From contig NZ_VFSU01000021.1 of assembly GCF_006385875.1 (NCBI RefSeq), positions 102,249-166,248 on the forward strand: a DNA stretch of 64,000 nucleotides. The letters are read 5' to 3'. This DNA is from Sandaracinobacter neustonicus (GTDB lineage: Bacteria; Pseudomonadota; Alphaproteobacteria; Sphingomonadales; Sphingomonadaceae). The translations under genes were made by a program, and so were the position numbers. Positions within the stretch are counted from its first letter, which is position 1. Every line of letters starts with the position of its first letter. This document shows positions 1 to 9,284 of this stretch, piece by piece. Under the pieces are notes generated by a model. That model saw only the letters and a list, made by a program, of their open reading frames with translations, made no database searches and was not told where the DNA came from.

Positions 1-766
1 CGCCGCCTTCGATCTTCGCGACGTTCACCTTCAGATCCGGCGCGATCAGCGCGGACAGGCGCAGCGCGAGGTCAGCCGCGGCGATCACGGCGTTGCGGCC
101 TTTTTCCGGTTCGCGGCCCGCATGCGCGGCGCGCCCGGCGATGTGGATGGCGAAATTGCCGCTGCCGGGGCGGGCACCGGCCAATGTGCCGTCCGGCAGG
201 GCGGGTTCGAACGTCAGGCCTGCGTCCACCCGGCGCGCGGCTTCCAGCAGCAGCGGAGCGGAGCCGGGGGAGGAGACTTCCTCGTCGGAATTCAGCACCA
301 CTTCATAGCCGAGATCGTGCGCCCATGGGCTGGCTTCCAGCGCTGTCAGCGCGGCCAGCATCACGGCGATGCCGCCCTTCATGTCGGCCACTCCGGGGCC
401 GTTCAGGATGCCCGGTTCGCGCCAGTCCAACGTCTGGAACGGGTGATCAACCGGGAAAACGGTGTCGTAATGGCCCGTCAGCAGCACGCGGGTGCGGGCC
501 TGCGGGCGGACGATGAGGTGGAGGTTCTGCCCATGTGCCAGCGAGACGACGTCGCCGCTGGGCAGCATCTGGCTGGCGTCGGCCGGGTCAAGCGCCCGCA
601 CCTCGCCCAACGAGGCGAAGGCGTCGGCCAGCAGCCCGGCGGTGGCGGCGAGGCCAGGCAGGTTGCGGCTGCCGCTGTTCACCGCGCACCAGCGTTCGAC
701 TTGCGCCAGCATGGCGGCGGGATCGATGGTGGCGAGCGCGGCCTGTTCGGCGGAGGACAGGCTCAC
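1..766 (-). CDS. M20-family metallohydrolase (carboxypeptidase-like), partial
   Basis: About 255 codons of the N-terminal part are visible; the gene runs off the left edge. The family removes acyl or C-terminal groups from small peptides or amino-acid conjugates using two zinc ions. Family residues are visible: HYDTVFP (H99, D101), GVADMKGG (D128, bridging metal ligand), DEE (E162/E163, catalytic base and ligand), TFEP (E187) and AHAG (H215, dimerisation domain). The GTG start at 766 overlaps the stop of the upstream TPP-enzyme gene by four bases (GTGA), so the two are probably translationally coupled. The motif spacing resembles glutamate carboxypeptidase or acetylornithine-deacetylase-like members. 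The substrate cannot be read from sequence. Confidence 0.85.
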   Translation of the reverse strand, partial: MSLSSAEQAALATIDPAAMLAQVERWCAVNSGSRNLPGLAATAGLLADAFASLGEVRALDPADASQMLPSGDVVSLAHGQNLHLIVRPQARTRVLLTGHYDTVFPVDHPFQTLDWREPGILNGPGVADMKGGIAVMLAALTALEASPWAHDLGYEVVLNSDEEVSSPGSAPLLLEAARRVDAGLTFEPALPDGTLAGARPGSGNFAIHIAGRAAHAGREPEKGRNAVIAAADLALRLSALIAPDLKVNVAKIEGG

Positions 767-2430
767 AAGTCTGCCGCAAGTCTGCGGCCGGGCGCGATCT
801 CGTCCGGATCGACCAGCACATGGATCAACGCCGCCTTGCCCCGGCAGCGTTCCAGCGCCGGGGCAAATTCGGCGGTGCTGCGCACGGTTTCGCCATGCAG
901 GCCGAAGCTCCATGCGAAGGTGGCGAAATCCGGGTTGGTCAGCCGCGTGGCAGAGGGGCGGCCGGGATAATCGCGCGCCTGATGCATGCGGATGGTGCCA
1001 TACTGCCCATTGTCCATCACCACAAACAGCGGCGTGGCCCCTTCATGCGCCACCGTCGCCAGCTCCTGCGCAGACATCAGGAAATCGCCGTCGCCTGCCA
1101 CCACCACCACCTGCCGATCCGGGTGCAGCAGCGAAGCCGCGATCCCGGCGGGAACGCCATAGCCCATCGCGCCGGACGTGGGGGCCAGCTGCGTGTGCGG
1201 CCGGCGGTGCAGGTGGAAGCGGTGCAGCCAGGAGGCGAAATTGCCCGCGCCGTTGCAGAAAATGGCGTCCGGCGGCAGCTGATCGGACAGGGTACGGATC
1301 ACGTCGGCTGGGTTCACGCCGGACTGCACGGCTGTGGGGCGGCTCCAATCCCGGTGCAGCGCCGCCATCTCCGCCACCCAGCGCGTCCGTTCATGCGGCG
1401 GCAGCGTGGCAAGCGCCGCCAGCGCCTCCCCGGCGCTCGCCTGCACGGCAAGCCGGGGCTGCCATGTGCGGCGCAGAGCTTCGGGATCGGCGCAGACGTG
1501 CACCAGCGCGCGGGCGGCGAAATCCGGGTCGATCAGCGTATAGCCTTGTGTGGCGTTCTCGGTGAGGCGCGCGCCCACCACCAGCAGCAAGTCGGCCGAT
1601 TTCACCGCCGCCAACAGCGCCGGGTTGGCGCCCAGTCCCAGCTCCCCGGCATAATGCGGGTGGGCATTGTCGAACCGGTCCTTGCGTCTCCAGCTGGTGA
1701 CAACGGGCAGGCCAAGCCGGGTCGCGACCAGTTCCGCCATCCGGCTGTCGTCCGCCGACCACAACGGCCCGCCCAGCAGCAGTATGGGCCGTTCGGCGTG
1801 CTCCAGCAGGGCAGAGATGGCCTGGATGGCCCGCTGAGGCGGCGCGGGAGGCTCCAGCGGGGCGGGGGCGAGCGCCACGCCCGGTGGTGCCTCCAGCGCC
1901 AGCTTGTCGTCTGGCAACACCACCACCACGGGGCCGGGGCGACCGGACAGGGCGGTCGCCAGCGCAGAGGCCATTTGTTCGGCCACGCGCGCAGGTTCGC
2001 GCAGGGTGATCACCTGCTTGGCGATGCTGCCGAAGACGCGGTGATAATCCACCTCCTGAAAGGCCTCTCGGCCGATCATATCGTCCCCCACCTGCCCCAC
2101 CAGCAACAGCAGCGGCGTGGAATCCTGCTGCGCGGTGTGCAAGGCGATGGCCGCGTGGGTGGCACCGGGTCCGCGTGTGACCATGGCGACTCCGGGCAGG
2201 CCGGTCAGCTTGGCGGCGGCTTCGGCCATGTTCCCGGCGGCGGCCTCGTGACGACAAGTGACAAGGCGGACGGGCACGTCACGCATGGCATCCAGCAAGG
2301 GCAAATAGGATTCGCCGGGCACGGCGAAGGCATGAGTGATTCCGGCAGCCGCGAGGCTTTCCGCGATCAATGTGGAGACCGTTCGGCCCATGCGAAAGGC
2401 AAAGCCGCGCAACAGCGCCTTGTCAAGCAT
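763..2430 (-). CDS. Acetolactate-synthase-like thiamine-pyrophosphate enzyme
   Basis: This 555-residue protein has the three-domain layout of the acetolactate synthase / benzoylformate decarboxylase family. An N-terminal pyrimidine-binding domain contains the conserved Glu in CRHEAAAGNMAEA, a middle domain follows, and the C-terminal PP-binding domain carries the AGDGDFLMS...MDN TPP/Mg motif. It is probably cytoplasmic. It is not the biosynthetic IlvB by context: no small subunit (ilvN) lies nearby, and the next gene is an M20 hydrolase overlapping it by four bases. The start at 2430 has AGGGGG about seven bases upstream; an internal Met at 2391 (MGRTV) better matches typical N-termini and is an alternative. 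The real substrate is unknown. Confidence 0.85.
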   Translation of the reverse strand: MLDKALLRGFAFRMGRTVSTLIAESLAAAGITHAFAVPGESYLPLLDAMRDVPVRLVTCRHEAAAGNMAEAAAKLTGLPGVAMVTRGPGATHAAIALHTAQQDSTPLLLLVGQVGDDMIGREAFQEVDYHRVFGSIAKQVITLREPARVAEQMASALATALSGRPGPVVVVLPDDKLALEAPPGVALAPAPLEPPAPPQRAIQAISALLEHAERPILLLGGPLWSADDSRMAELVATRLGLPVVTSWRRKDRFDNAHPHYAGELGLGANPALLAAVKSADLLLVVGARLTENATQGYTLIDPDFAARALVHVCADPEALRRTWQPRLAVQASAGEALAALATLPPHERTRWVAEMAALHRDWSRPTAVQSGVNPADVIRTLSDQLPPDAIFCNGAGNFASWLHRFHLHRRPHTQLAPTSGAMGYGVPAGIAASLLHPDRQVVVVAGDGDFLMSAQELATVAHEGATPLFVVMDNGQYGTIRMHQARDYPGRPSATRLTNPDFATFAWSFGLHGETVRSTAEFAPALERCRGKAALIHVLVDPDEIAPGRRLAADL

Positions 2431-2466
2431 ACCCGCCCCCTGCTAGGGGCCGCCCCTCCAGAGCGC

Positions 2467-2557
2467 GGAGCGGTGGCCGAGTGGTCGAAGGCGCACGCCT
2501 GGAAAGTGTGTATAGGTCAAAAGCCTATCGTGGGTTCGAATCCCACCCGCTCCGCCA
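2467..2557 (+). tRNA. tRNA-Ser (anticodon GGA)
   Basis: The acceptor stem GGAGCGG (2467-2473) pairs with CCGCTCC before a G discriminator and an encoded CCA end. The D-loop region reads GGCCGAGTGGTCGAAGG, the anticodon loop is CTGGAAA (anticodon GGA), a long variable arm follows (GTGTATAGG...CCTATCG), and the T-loop is GGTTCGAATCC. The long variable arm and the anticodon identify class II tRNA-Ser reading UCC/UCU. Confidence 0.97.
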
Positions 2558-2599
2558 AACATCTGATATAATTGAATAATATATCACATATCACAAATT

Positions 2600-2621
2600 A
2601 CCCCCGGATTTCCGGGGGTTT
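2600..2621 (+). terminator. Terminator-like hairpin after tRNA-Ser
   Basis: CCCCCGGA-TT-TCCGGGGG is a perfect 8-bp stem with a 2-base spacer, 43 bases after the tRNA CCA end, followed by TTTG. It lies in a short AT-rich stretch, unusual for this genome. It is probably the tRNA transcript terminator. Confidence 0.6.
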
Positions 2622-2727
2622 GCGGGCGCAGGCCAACCGGGGCCTGGCCGTGCGGCGGCGGAGGTTGACGGAAAGAGCCTGGATTCTCTGTGGCGGATTT
2701 TGGCGGTTGGGAGTGTGGTGAGGGGCT

Positions 2728-3630
2728 TCAGACGCGTTGCGCGACGACGCCCATGAGCCGACGCTGATCAGACCAGGATGGCGCGATGCGCTTCAGGTCC
2801 TTCGTGCTCTCGAGATTGAGGTCGGCGGGTGCTGTGCCGTCGAGTAGCGCTTCCACGATATCGGGTGCCAAGAACGTCAGGCGGAGGATGCGGTCGAGGT
2901 ATGGGGGTGACAGGCCTTCGACCCTTGCGAGATCGGTGACCGTCAGATTGGTATCGGCCGTGAGGCGCTGCCACCAGCTATGACCCAGGGCAATGGCTGC
3001 AAGGAACTTAGCGTCGACCAGGCCTGGGGCGGCGCGCTGGCCATTGTCCAGAATGAACCGCACCGCGAGCCCGGAGCGCCGGATGCGAGCAGGGATGGTG
3101 ATATGCATTGCATCCGAAGTGACCGTATCGGCGGGGAGTCCTAGCTCTTTGCCGAGAGTGGTTGGCTCGAAGGTGAGTTCGACGGCATCTTCCCGCACGG
3201 CGACGCGACGGACGATGCGGCCGAGTACAGCCTGCACCGCAAGACCTCGCTTGCCATCGAGTTTGGCGAGCAGCGCTTCTGACCGGCTCACGATAGATGC
3301 CAGGTGTTTGGGGTCAGCCGTCGATGCCCCAAGCTGTCGTGCAATGGCGATGGGGTCCTTGAGCTGTCCGACAATGGCCTGGAGCACCACCTGCTCCAAC
3401 TCCCTGGCGGGGATGCGCAGACCATCCAGGCGCTTGTTCCCGTCCCCCTTTGCAAGCCCATGCTGGAGATGCCGACTGACATAGTAGCGGTAGCGGACCT
3501 TCCCCTTGCTGGCGTGGGTGGCAACCAGCGGCCGGCCCTGCTCGTCCACAACCTTCCCTGCGAGCAAGCTGGGGTCTTTTGCCGTCGGGCCGAGTTGTGC
3601 TCCTTGCATGTTGTCATTGAGTTGGGCCTG
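2728..3630 (-). pseudogene. Large serine recombinase, 5'-truncated remnant
   Basis: The reading frame encodes the C-terminal part of a large serine (resolvase-type) recombinase: the recombinase/zinc-ribbon region (SLLAGKVVDEQGRPL, then KVRYRYYVS), a coiled-coil stretch, and the typical tail (LARVEGLSPPYLDRILRLTF, then APDIVEALLDG and WSDQRRL). The N-terminal catalytic domain with its nucleophilic Ser is absent. Homology stops near 3630, where an IS3-type end abuts. Such recombinases integrate phages or genomic islands. Its position about 170 bases from a tRNA-Ser gene suggests the relic of an integrated element. The open frame extends to a Met at 3708, but that part is not recombinase-like. 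It should be inactive. Confidence 0.8.
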
Positions 3631-3633
3631 GAA

Positions 3634-3723
3634 GCCGAAGAACACTACTACGCTACCATCAACACACTGAATGTGGCAGCGTGACTCAAACCAACCAGCC
3701 TCCGCCAAACCCGGCGCGGTTCA
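3634..3723 (+). mobile_element. Right-end remnant of an IS3-family element
   Basis: In the plus direction a short open tail ending LEAEEHYYATINTLNVAA reaches a stop at 3684 and looks like a transposase C-terminus. It is followed by a sequence ending GGCGCGGTTCA at 3723. The reverse complement starts TGAACCGCGCCGGGTTTGGC, which resembles the terminal inverted repeats of IS3-family elements. Only this end remains; it cuts the serine recombinase on one side and abuts IS5-type sequence on the other. The call rests on remembered family end sequences. Confidence 0.5.
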
Positions 3724-4462
3724 GAACGGATAGAGGGTCATCTTCCTGGTCGGATTGATACACCGGGCCGCAGTGGGGTGGACAACCGGTTGTTTGTGGA
3801 TGCGATCCTGTGGATGGCGGGTAATGCGGCCCGTTGGCGGGATTTGCCGGAGGTGTTTGGCAAGTGGAGCGGTGTTCATGCGCGGTTTCGGCGCTGGTCC
3901 CATGCGGGTGTGTGGGAGAGGCTTTTCCATACCATGGCCGATACGCCGGATTTTGAGTATGTCCTGATCGACAGCACCATATCGAAAGTCCACGCTGACG
4001 CGACGGGCGCAAAAGGGGGGCTGAAGCTGCCGCGGTCGGTCGGTTATATAGGGGGCTGACGACAAAGCTGCACGCCGCCGTCGATGCGATTGGCCTGCCG
4101 CCGCGCATCCACTCGACGCCGGGCCAATGGGGCGACAGCCCGCAGGCCAAGCACTTCTGTCCGGCTTGAAGGGTGTTGGCCACATCATCGCCGATACCGC
4201 CTACGATGCCGATCCGTTGCGCGCCTTCATCGCTCACGATGTGCGGGCAACCGCACAGATCAAGGCCGATCCCCGTCGCGCCAGCGCCCCTACCATCGAT
4301 TGGAAACTCTACAAGGAGCGACACCAGATCGAACGCTTCTTCAACAAACTCAATCGCTTCTGAAGGATCGCCCTGCGATGCGAGAAAACACTCCAAGCCT
4401 TCATGGGCTTCGTCCACCTCGCTTGCACCATGAGCTGGATACGATGAATGCAGACAGCGCCT
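3724..4462 (+). mobile_element. IS5-family insertion sequence remnant
   Basis: This is the probable extent of the element holding the decayed transposase. The right boundary is inferred from AATGCAGACAGCGCCTAG meeting the intergenic repeat unit at about 4463. The left end abuts the IS3-type end at 3723. Reverse-complementing the right end (GGCGCTGTCTGC) gives only weak similarity to the left side (GGCGCGGTTCAG), so the left terminal repeat may be lost. No target-site duplication could be assigned. Confidence 0.5.
3757..4447 (+). pseudogene. IS5-family transposase, decayed
   Basis: Conceptual translation in three frames gives an IS5/IS427-type DDE transposase. Frame one reads GRSGVDNRLFVDAI, WRDLPEVFGKW and LIDSTISKVHADATGAKGG (first catalytic Asp in LIDST). 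A -1 shift at the A/G run near 4010-4020, which could be programmed as in the IS427 group, leads to LTTKLHAAVDAIG. A second shift near 4150 is needed to reach GVGHIIADTAYDADPLR (second Asp), followed by ERHQIERFFNKL (the Glu). An in-frame TGA at 4361-4363 interrupts the C-terminus, which resumes RIALRCEKTLQAF and ends at 4447. The second shift plus the nonsense codon mean it is very probably dead. Confidence 0.85.
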
Positions 4463-4892
4463 AGGGGAGGGGTTGAGGTGGGGGCCATCCGCTGGGCACC
4501 AGGGTGAGGTTATTGCCTGCGGCGCTTTGGGGCTGCCCACCGACCTCTTCGCACGTCACCCCGGACTTGATCCGGGGTCGAGCTTTCTTCTCCAGCGTTG
4601 CCGAAGAACAGCTGGACCCCGGATCAAGTCCGGGGCGACGGGTGTGGTTGGTGGGGAGGTTGGTGGGTTTCTCAGGGGCCTTCGACAGGCTCAGGCTGAG
4701 CGGGTCGTGGGGGTAGCGGATCAGGCCCGGCGTTGCTCCCCTCTCTCCACCTCTCTCCAGCGGGGAGACAGAGCCTCCGTAGCGCCGCAGGCAATCGAAT
4801 CCTGATCACACCCACGGCGCTGAAGTTCAGGCACAACGCAAAGTTAGAGGGTGCAGGGAAATCATTTCCCTGCCCGCCGGAGGCAAAAACCT
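4463..4892 (+). repeat. Modular fold-back intergenic repeat, copy R1 (modules A-C-D-E-F)
   Basis: First of nine related units. Module A (GGGGAGGGGTTGAGGTGGGG) is cut on its left by the IS5 remnant. Module C is a pair of CCCCGGACTTGATCCGGGG palindromes in inverted order. Module D is CTTCGACAGGCTCAGGCTGA. Module E holds a C/T-rich block and GCGCCGCAGGCAATCGAAT. Module F is GTGCAGGGAAATCATTTCCC followed by TGCCCGCCGGAGGC. It lies just downstream of the DUF4167 gene's 3' end. Confidence 0.85.
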
Positions 4893-4941
4893 TCCCGAAT
4901 AAACCCCAACCCACCCGCAAACGAAGGCGGGCGCGTCAGCC

Positions 4942-5712
4942 TCAGCTCTCCACCGTCTCCGCTTCAACCGTCTTGCGCGGGCGGCCGCGGCGGCGGGGCT
5001 TGGGCGCTTCGTCTGCGGCAGCGGCCTCTTCCACGACGGTTTCGCGCACCGGCGCGCCGCCGAAGGCGACGAGGGCGGCTTCGCCGTCTGACAGGGCCTG
5101 TTCGGTGGCCTCCGGCGCGACGCGGTCTTCGCGCACACGCTCCGGGCGGCGGTCCTGCCAGCGCTGGCGGTTGCCGCCGTCCTCGCTGCGGGGTTCATTG
5201 CGAGCCTCATTGCGGCCCTCGTTGCGCGACCCGCCGGAGTCGCCACGCTCGTCGCCGCGATCGCGGTTTTCATAGCGCGGGCGGCGCTCGCCGCGCTGTT
5301 CGCGGGGCTGCTGCTCGCGCGGCTGGCGCTGTTGCTGCTCGGCCTCGGGCTGTTCGTCGCCGTTCTGGCCTTCGGCTTCGTCGCCATCGGCACCCACGGG
5401 ATCGTCTTCGAACGGATCGAACACGCCGCGGCGGGCGCGCATTTCTTCCTGGCGGATGCGGCTGTCATTCAAGACGCGGAAATAATGGTCGGCGTGTTGC
5501 AGATAATATTCCGAGGCCACCCGGTCTCCGGCCTGATGCGCATCGCGGGCGAGCTGTTTGTATTTTTCCAGCAGCTGGTGGGCGTTGCCGCGCACCCGCA
5601 CTTCCAGCCGGTTGTTGGTCTGGCCGCCGCTGGCCATCCCCATCGGGCGCGGGTTGCTGCCGTTGTTCCCGCCCCCGCCGCGCCGCCTGCGACCATTCTG
5701 CCTGTTCTGCAT
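4942..5712 (-). CDS. DUF4167 domain protein, probable RNA-binding
   Basis: A 256-residue, very polar protein. It opens with a basic Arg/Gly segment (MQNRQNGRRRRGGGGNN), then the DUF4167 core of about 75 residues (NNRLEVRVRGNAHQLLEKY, then LARDAHQAGDRVASEYYLQH and YFRVLND). A long disordered region rich in Arg, Glu, Gln and Asn follows, ending in a basic AT-hook-like PKPRRRGRPRKT near the C-terminus. The family is widespread in alphaproteobacteria. The RGG-like and RGRP segments suggest nucleic-acid binding, but no precise function is established. The start at 5712 is chosen because the conserved N-terminus begins there. Confidence 0.85.
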   Translation of the reverse strand: MQNRQNGRRRRGGGGNNGSNPRPMGMASGGQTNNRLEVRVRGNAHQLLEKYKQLARDAHQAGDRVASEYYLQHADHYFRVLNDSRIRQEEMRARRGVFDPFEDDPVGADGDEAEGQNGDEQPEAEQQQRQPREQQPREQRGERRPRYENRDRGDERGDSGGSRNEGRNEARNEPRSEDGGNRQRWQDRRPERVREDRVAPEATEQALSDGEAALVAFGGAPVRETVVEEAAAADEAPKPRRRGRPRKTVEAETVES

Positions 5713-5868
5713 GCCCGGATGCCGTCCTTCCAATGTGCAGCTTGATGCGGCGGCCTGATCCTTCGCCGCCGCCTCGTTTCTAGGCAGATTCCGCCTGATG
5801 TGCAGAGGCCCCATGCCTCATGCCGACGCGCCGGAATGTGCCAGCCGCCAAAGCGTCATGAACCCTAA

Positions 5869-5888
5869 GATATGCCCATGGGCATATC
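5869..5888. promoter_or_regulatory. 20-bp perfect palindrome upstream of the DUF4167 gene
   Basis: GATATGCCCATGGGCATATC is perfectly self-complementary and lies about 160 bases upstream of the DUF4167 start, in the 344-base spacer between it and the prmC 3' end. It could be a dimeric operator. Nothing else in the spacer was recognised. Confidence 0.4.
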
Positions 5889-6056
5889 ATCCAGCCTGCC
5901 CGTCACACTTGCTGCGTTGCAGCCAGATCGGGCGATCACTCGGCCCGTCTTTCAAGTATGAGGGAGCAGGCTGGCCGGCCCATGGCCCGGCTGCGCTGCA
6001 CAATCTTCCTAGACGCTGCGATTCGCCGTGCCAAGCAAAAAGCGGCGGGCGTGCGA

Positions 6057-6887
6057 TCAACAGCGAATGCGCAATACCCGTGCGCGGCCGCTGAGGTCGG
6101 GCACCGTCGTTGCGTGCAGGTGCAGCGCCGCCGCCATCTCCAGCAGGGCCGGGCCTTGCCCCAGCCCGAATTCGAACAGCGCCACGCCGCCGGGGGCCAG
6201 CAGGCGCGGCACTTCGGGCAGCAGGATGCGATAGGGGGCCAGCCCGTCCGGCCCGCCGAACAGCGCGCTTGCGGGCTCATAGTCCGCGACATCGGGCATC
6301 AGCTCTGCCGAATCCTCGATATAGGGCGGGTTGCACAGGATCAGGTCGAACGGCCCTTCCACGCCTGCCGCCCAGTCTCCGCTGCGGAACGCCGCCCGTG
6401 CCGCCAGCCCCAGCCGGGCCGCGTTGCCGCGCGCCACCGCCAGCGCCGCGTCTGAGCGGTCGATTCCGAACCCCAGCGCCTGCGGCCATTCGCTCAGCGC
6501 CGCCAGCAGCAACGCGCCCGAGCCGGTGCCAAGGTCCAGCACATTTGCGGGCGGGCGCGCGTCAAAATGCGCCAGCGCTTCGGCGATCAGCGTCTCGCTG
6601 TCCGGGCGGGGCACCAGCACGTCGCGTGTCACCCGAATCGGCAGGGACCAGAATTCCCGCTCGCCCGTCAGATGCGCCACCGGCTCATGGGCGCGCCGCC
6701 GCGCCAGCAGCGCCTCGAACGCAGCCTGCGCCGTTGCACCCACCGGCGCACGGCTCATCAGCATGGGCAAGCGTTCCTCGTCCAGCACATGCGCGAGCAG
6801 CAGTTCCGCATCCAGCCGGGGGGTATCACCGGGCAAAGTCGCTGCCGCCGCCCGCAACAGGGCGTGACGGTCTCCCGCCTCAGGCAT
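6057..6887 (-). CDS. prmC: Release factor glutamine methyltransferase PrmC
   Basis: A 276-residue SAM-dependent methyltransferase that methylates the Gln of the GGQ motif in release factors 1 and 2. An N-terminal helical domain is followed by the SAM-binding motif [16 protein letters not shown] (residues about 116-131) and the substrate-Gln motif NPPY (186-189). The start overlaps the 3' end of prfA, which encodes its substrate, by 8 bases. It is the last gene of hisS-prfA-prmC. Confidence 0.95.
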   Translation of the reverse strand: MPEAGDRHALLRAAAATLPGDTPRLDAELLLAHVLDEERLPMLMSRAPVGATAQAAFEALLARRRAHEPVAHLTGEREFWSLPIRVTRDVLVPRPDSETLIAEALAHFDARPPANVLDLGTGSGALLLAALSEWPQALGFGIDRSDAALAVARGNAARLGLAARAAFRSGDWAAGVEGPFDLILCNPPYIEDSAELMPDVADYEPASALFGGPDGLAPYRILLPEVPRLLAPGGVALFEFGLGQGPALLEMAAALHLHATTVPDLSGRARVLRIRC

Positions 6888-7962
6888 CCAGCGCAGCCAG
6901 CCGCTCCGCCTCGTCCTCGGCGATCAGCGCGGTCACCAGCTCCTCCAGCCCGCTGCCTTCCATGATCTCCGGCAGCCGGTGCAGCGTCAGGTTGATGCGA
7001 TGATCCGTCACCCGGCCTTGCGGGTAGTTATAGGTGCGAATCCGCTCGGAGCGATCCCCCGAGCCCACCATCGCCTTGCGGTCCGCCGAACGCGCGCGCG
7101 CCAGCTTCTCCCGCTCCATGTCGTACAACCGGCTGCGCAGCACCTTCAGCGCCTTGGCCTTGTTCTTGTGCTGGCTCTTTTCGTCCTGCTGAATCACCAC
7201 CAGCCCGCTGGGCAAGTGGGTGATGCGCACCGCCGAATCGGTGGTGTTCACGCTCTGCCCGCCGGGGCCGGACGAGCGATAGACGTCGATGCGCAGATCC
7301 TTGTCGTCGATCTGCACATCCACTTCCTCGGCCTCGGGCAGCACCGCCACCGTCGCGGCGGAGGTGTGGATGCGCCCCTGCGCCTCGGTCGCGGGCACGC
7401 GCTGCACCCGGTGCACGCCGCTTTCGAACTTCAGCCGCGCGAACACGCCCTCGCCGTTCACGCCCATCACCACTTCCTTGAAGCCACCCAGTTCGGCGGC
7501 GGACGCGCTGATCGTTTCCACCCGCCAGCCGCGCAATTCGGCATAGCGTTGATACATACGCGCCAGATCGCCCGCGAACAGGGCGGCCTCGTCGCCGCCG
7601 GTGCCCGCGCGGATTTCCAGAATCGCAGGCTTCGCGTCGGCGGAGTCCTTGGGCAGCAGCTTCAGCGCCAGATTGCGCTCGGCATCAGGCAACTTTGCCT
7701 TCAGTTCGGGCAATTCCTCCACCGCCAGCGCCCGCATCTCCGCGTCGCCCGCCGCATCGGCGGCCAGCGCTTCCAGTTCCGCCAGTTCGCGCCGCATCGC
7801 CAACACCTCGCGCGCGGCGTCCGCCGCCGGAGTCAGTTCGGCATAATCCTTGGAGAGCGCGACGAACTTCGAAGGCTCCAGCGCCGGGTTCGACATCTCC
7901 GCCGAAAGCCCCTCATGGCGCTGGATCAGTTGCGCGAGGCGCTGGTCAGGCAGATGCACCAT
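6880..7962 (-). CDS. prfA: Peptide chain release factor 1
   Basis: A 360-residue class I release factor. The PAT tripeptide (residues 190-192), which recognises UAA/UAG and marks RF1 rather than RF2, precedes the conserved GRIHTS. The peptidyl-tRNA hydrolysis motif GPGGQSVNT has its GGQ at about 234-236. Length is normal for the family. The start codon shares one base with the hisS stop (TGATG), and the end overlaps prmC, so the three genes form a coupled operon. Confidence 0.97.
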   Translation of the reverse strand: MVHLPDQRLAQLIQRHEGLSAEMSNPALEPSKFVALSKDYAELTPAADAAREVLAMRRELAELEALAADAAGDAEMRALAVEELPELKAKLPDAERNLALKLLPKDSADAKPAILEIRAGTGGDEAALFAGDLARMYQRYAELRGWRVETISASAAELGGFKEVVMGVNGEGVFARLKFESGVHRVQRVPATEAQGRIHTSAATVAVLPEAEEVDVQIDDKDLRIDVYRSSGPGGQSVNTTDSAVRITHLPSGLVVIQQDEKSQHKNKAKALKVLRSRLYDMEREKLARARSADRKAMVGSGDRSERIRTYNYPQGRVTDHRINLTLHRLPEIMEGSGLEELVTALIAEDEAERLAALDA

Positions 7963-9230
7963 CAGGCCCGCGCCTTCAGCCAGCTCACCAGCCCGTCCCG
8001 CGACACCGCCTGCTGCTCGCCGCTGGCCATATCCTTCACCGAAACGCCGCCGCTCGCGATCTCGTCATCGCCCAGAATCAGCGCAAAGCGCGCGCCGGCT
8101 TTCGCCGCCCGCTCCATCCGCTTCTTCATATTGCCACGCCAGCCCTGCTCGGCCGACAGCCCCGCCGCGCGCAGCTCCGCCAGCAGGCCGTTGGCCGCCA
8201 GTTCGGCCGCCGCGCCCATCGGCACCACTGCCACATCCAGCGCATCCGCCGCCGGTTCCGAACACAGCATCATCAGCCGCTCGATGCCGCCAGCCCAGCC
8301 CACGGCGGGCGTGTGCGGCCCACCCATGCTCTCGATCAGCCCGTCGTAACGCCCGCCGCCGATCACGGTGGCCTGCGATCCCAGCGCGTCGCTGACGAAC
8401 TCGAACGCCGTGTGCCGGTAATAATCGAACCCACGCACCAGCTGCGCGGCCCGCTGGAAGGCGATGCCACTCGCCTGCAACCCGGCCTGCACGCTTTCGA
8501 AGAACGCCCCGGCCTCGCTGCTCATATAGGCATCGATCGACGGCGCGGCGTCCACCAGCGGGCGATCCTGCGCTTCCTTGGTGTCCAGAATGCGAAGCGG
8601 GTTGGTCTCCAGCCGCCGCAAACTCTCCTCGCTCAAGGCGTCTTTGTGCGCGGAAAAGTGCGCGACCAGCGCTTCACGCCACTTGCCGCGCGTTTCCGCA
8701 TCGCCCAGCGTGTTCAGCTGCAAGGTCACGCCGCCGACACCCAGTTCCTTCAACAGCAGATCGGCCAGCGCGATCAGCTCCACATCCGCCGCCGGTTCCG
8801 CCGACCCGATCACCTCGGCATCCAGCTGGTGGAACTGCCGATAGCGCCCCTTCTGCGGCCGCTCGTAACGGAACAGCGGCCCGTGCGTGACGAGCTTCAG
8901 CGGCGCAAACTGCTGCCAGCCTTCGGAGATATAGGCCCGGCAAATCCCCGCCGTGAACTCCGGCCTCAGCGTCAGCGATTCGCCGTTGCGATCCTCGAAC
9001 GTGTACATTTCCTTGGAAACCACGTCGGTCGTCTCGCCCAGCGTGCGCGCGAACACGCTGGTGAACTCGACCACCGGCACTTCCACCCGGCGGAAGCCGA
9101 ACCTGCGAGAAACATCGCGGAACGTCCCCACCACATGCTCGAAGCGGGCCGCCTGTTCGCCGATGAAATCCTGCATCCCGCGCACGGGCTGCGCCTTCTG
9201 CACCTTGGCCGGTTTCGTCTCGTCGCTCAT
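7962..9230 (-). CDS. hisS: Histidyl-tRNA synthetase
   Basis: A 422-residue class II aminoacyl-tRNA synthetase that charges tRNA-His. Motif 2 ([19 protein letters not shown]), the histidine-binding loop ([15 protein letters not shown], normally RGLDYY) and motif 3 ([12 protein letters not shown]) are visible, followed by an anticodon-binding domain ending SWLKARA. The start at 9230 ([11 protein letters not shown]) is chosen because upstream in-frame residues are translations of repeat DNA. It is the first gene of hisS-prfA-prmC; its upstream spacer holds repeat copy R2. Confidence 0.95.
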   Translation of the reverse strand: MSDETKPAKVQKAQPVRGMQDFIGEQAARFEHVVGTFRDVSRRFGFRRVEVPVVEFTSVFARTLGETTDVVSKEMYTFEDRNGESLTLRPEFTAGICRAYISEGWQQFAPLKLVTHGPLFRYERPQKGRYRQFHQLDAEVIGSAEPAADVELIALADLLLKELGVGGVTLQLNTLGDAETRGKWREALVAHFSAHKDALSEESLRRLETNPLRILDTKEAQDRPLVDAAPSIDAYMSSEAGAFFESVQAGLQASGIAFQRAAQLVRGFDYYRHTAFEFVSDALGSQATVIGGGRYDGLIESMGGPHTPAVGWAGGIERLMMLCSEPAADALDVAVVPMGAAAELAANGLLAELRAAGLSAEQGWRGNMKKRMERAAKAGARFALILGDDEIASGGVSVKDMASGEQQAVSRDGLVSWLKARA

Positions 9231-9284
9231 GGGCCGCGCGCTTAGCAGCGGGAGGGGGTGGACGCAAAGATTGGGTGTTTGCGA

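Noticed and set aside
763..2430. Calling the TPP enzyme the biosynthetic acetolactate synthase ilvB
   Set aside because: No ilvN or ilvC is adjacent, and the gene is coupled to an M20 hydrolase, so a general family name is safer.
3704..3715. CTCCGCCAAAC near 3704 matches the 3' end of tRNA-Ser and its flank (CTCCGCCAAAC at 2550), suggesting an att site duplication
   Set aside because: The match is only 11 bases and is contained in the IS3-type end sequence, so it is more likely a coincidence than an attR.
3686..4540. Open frame of 284 codons on the minus strand across the IS5 remnant
   Set aside because: The plus strand reads as an IS5 transposase with clear motifs; the minus frame has no recognisable domain.
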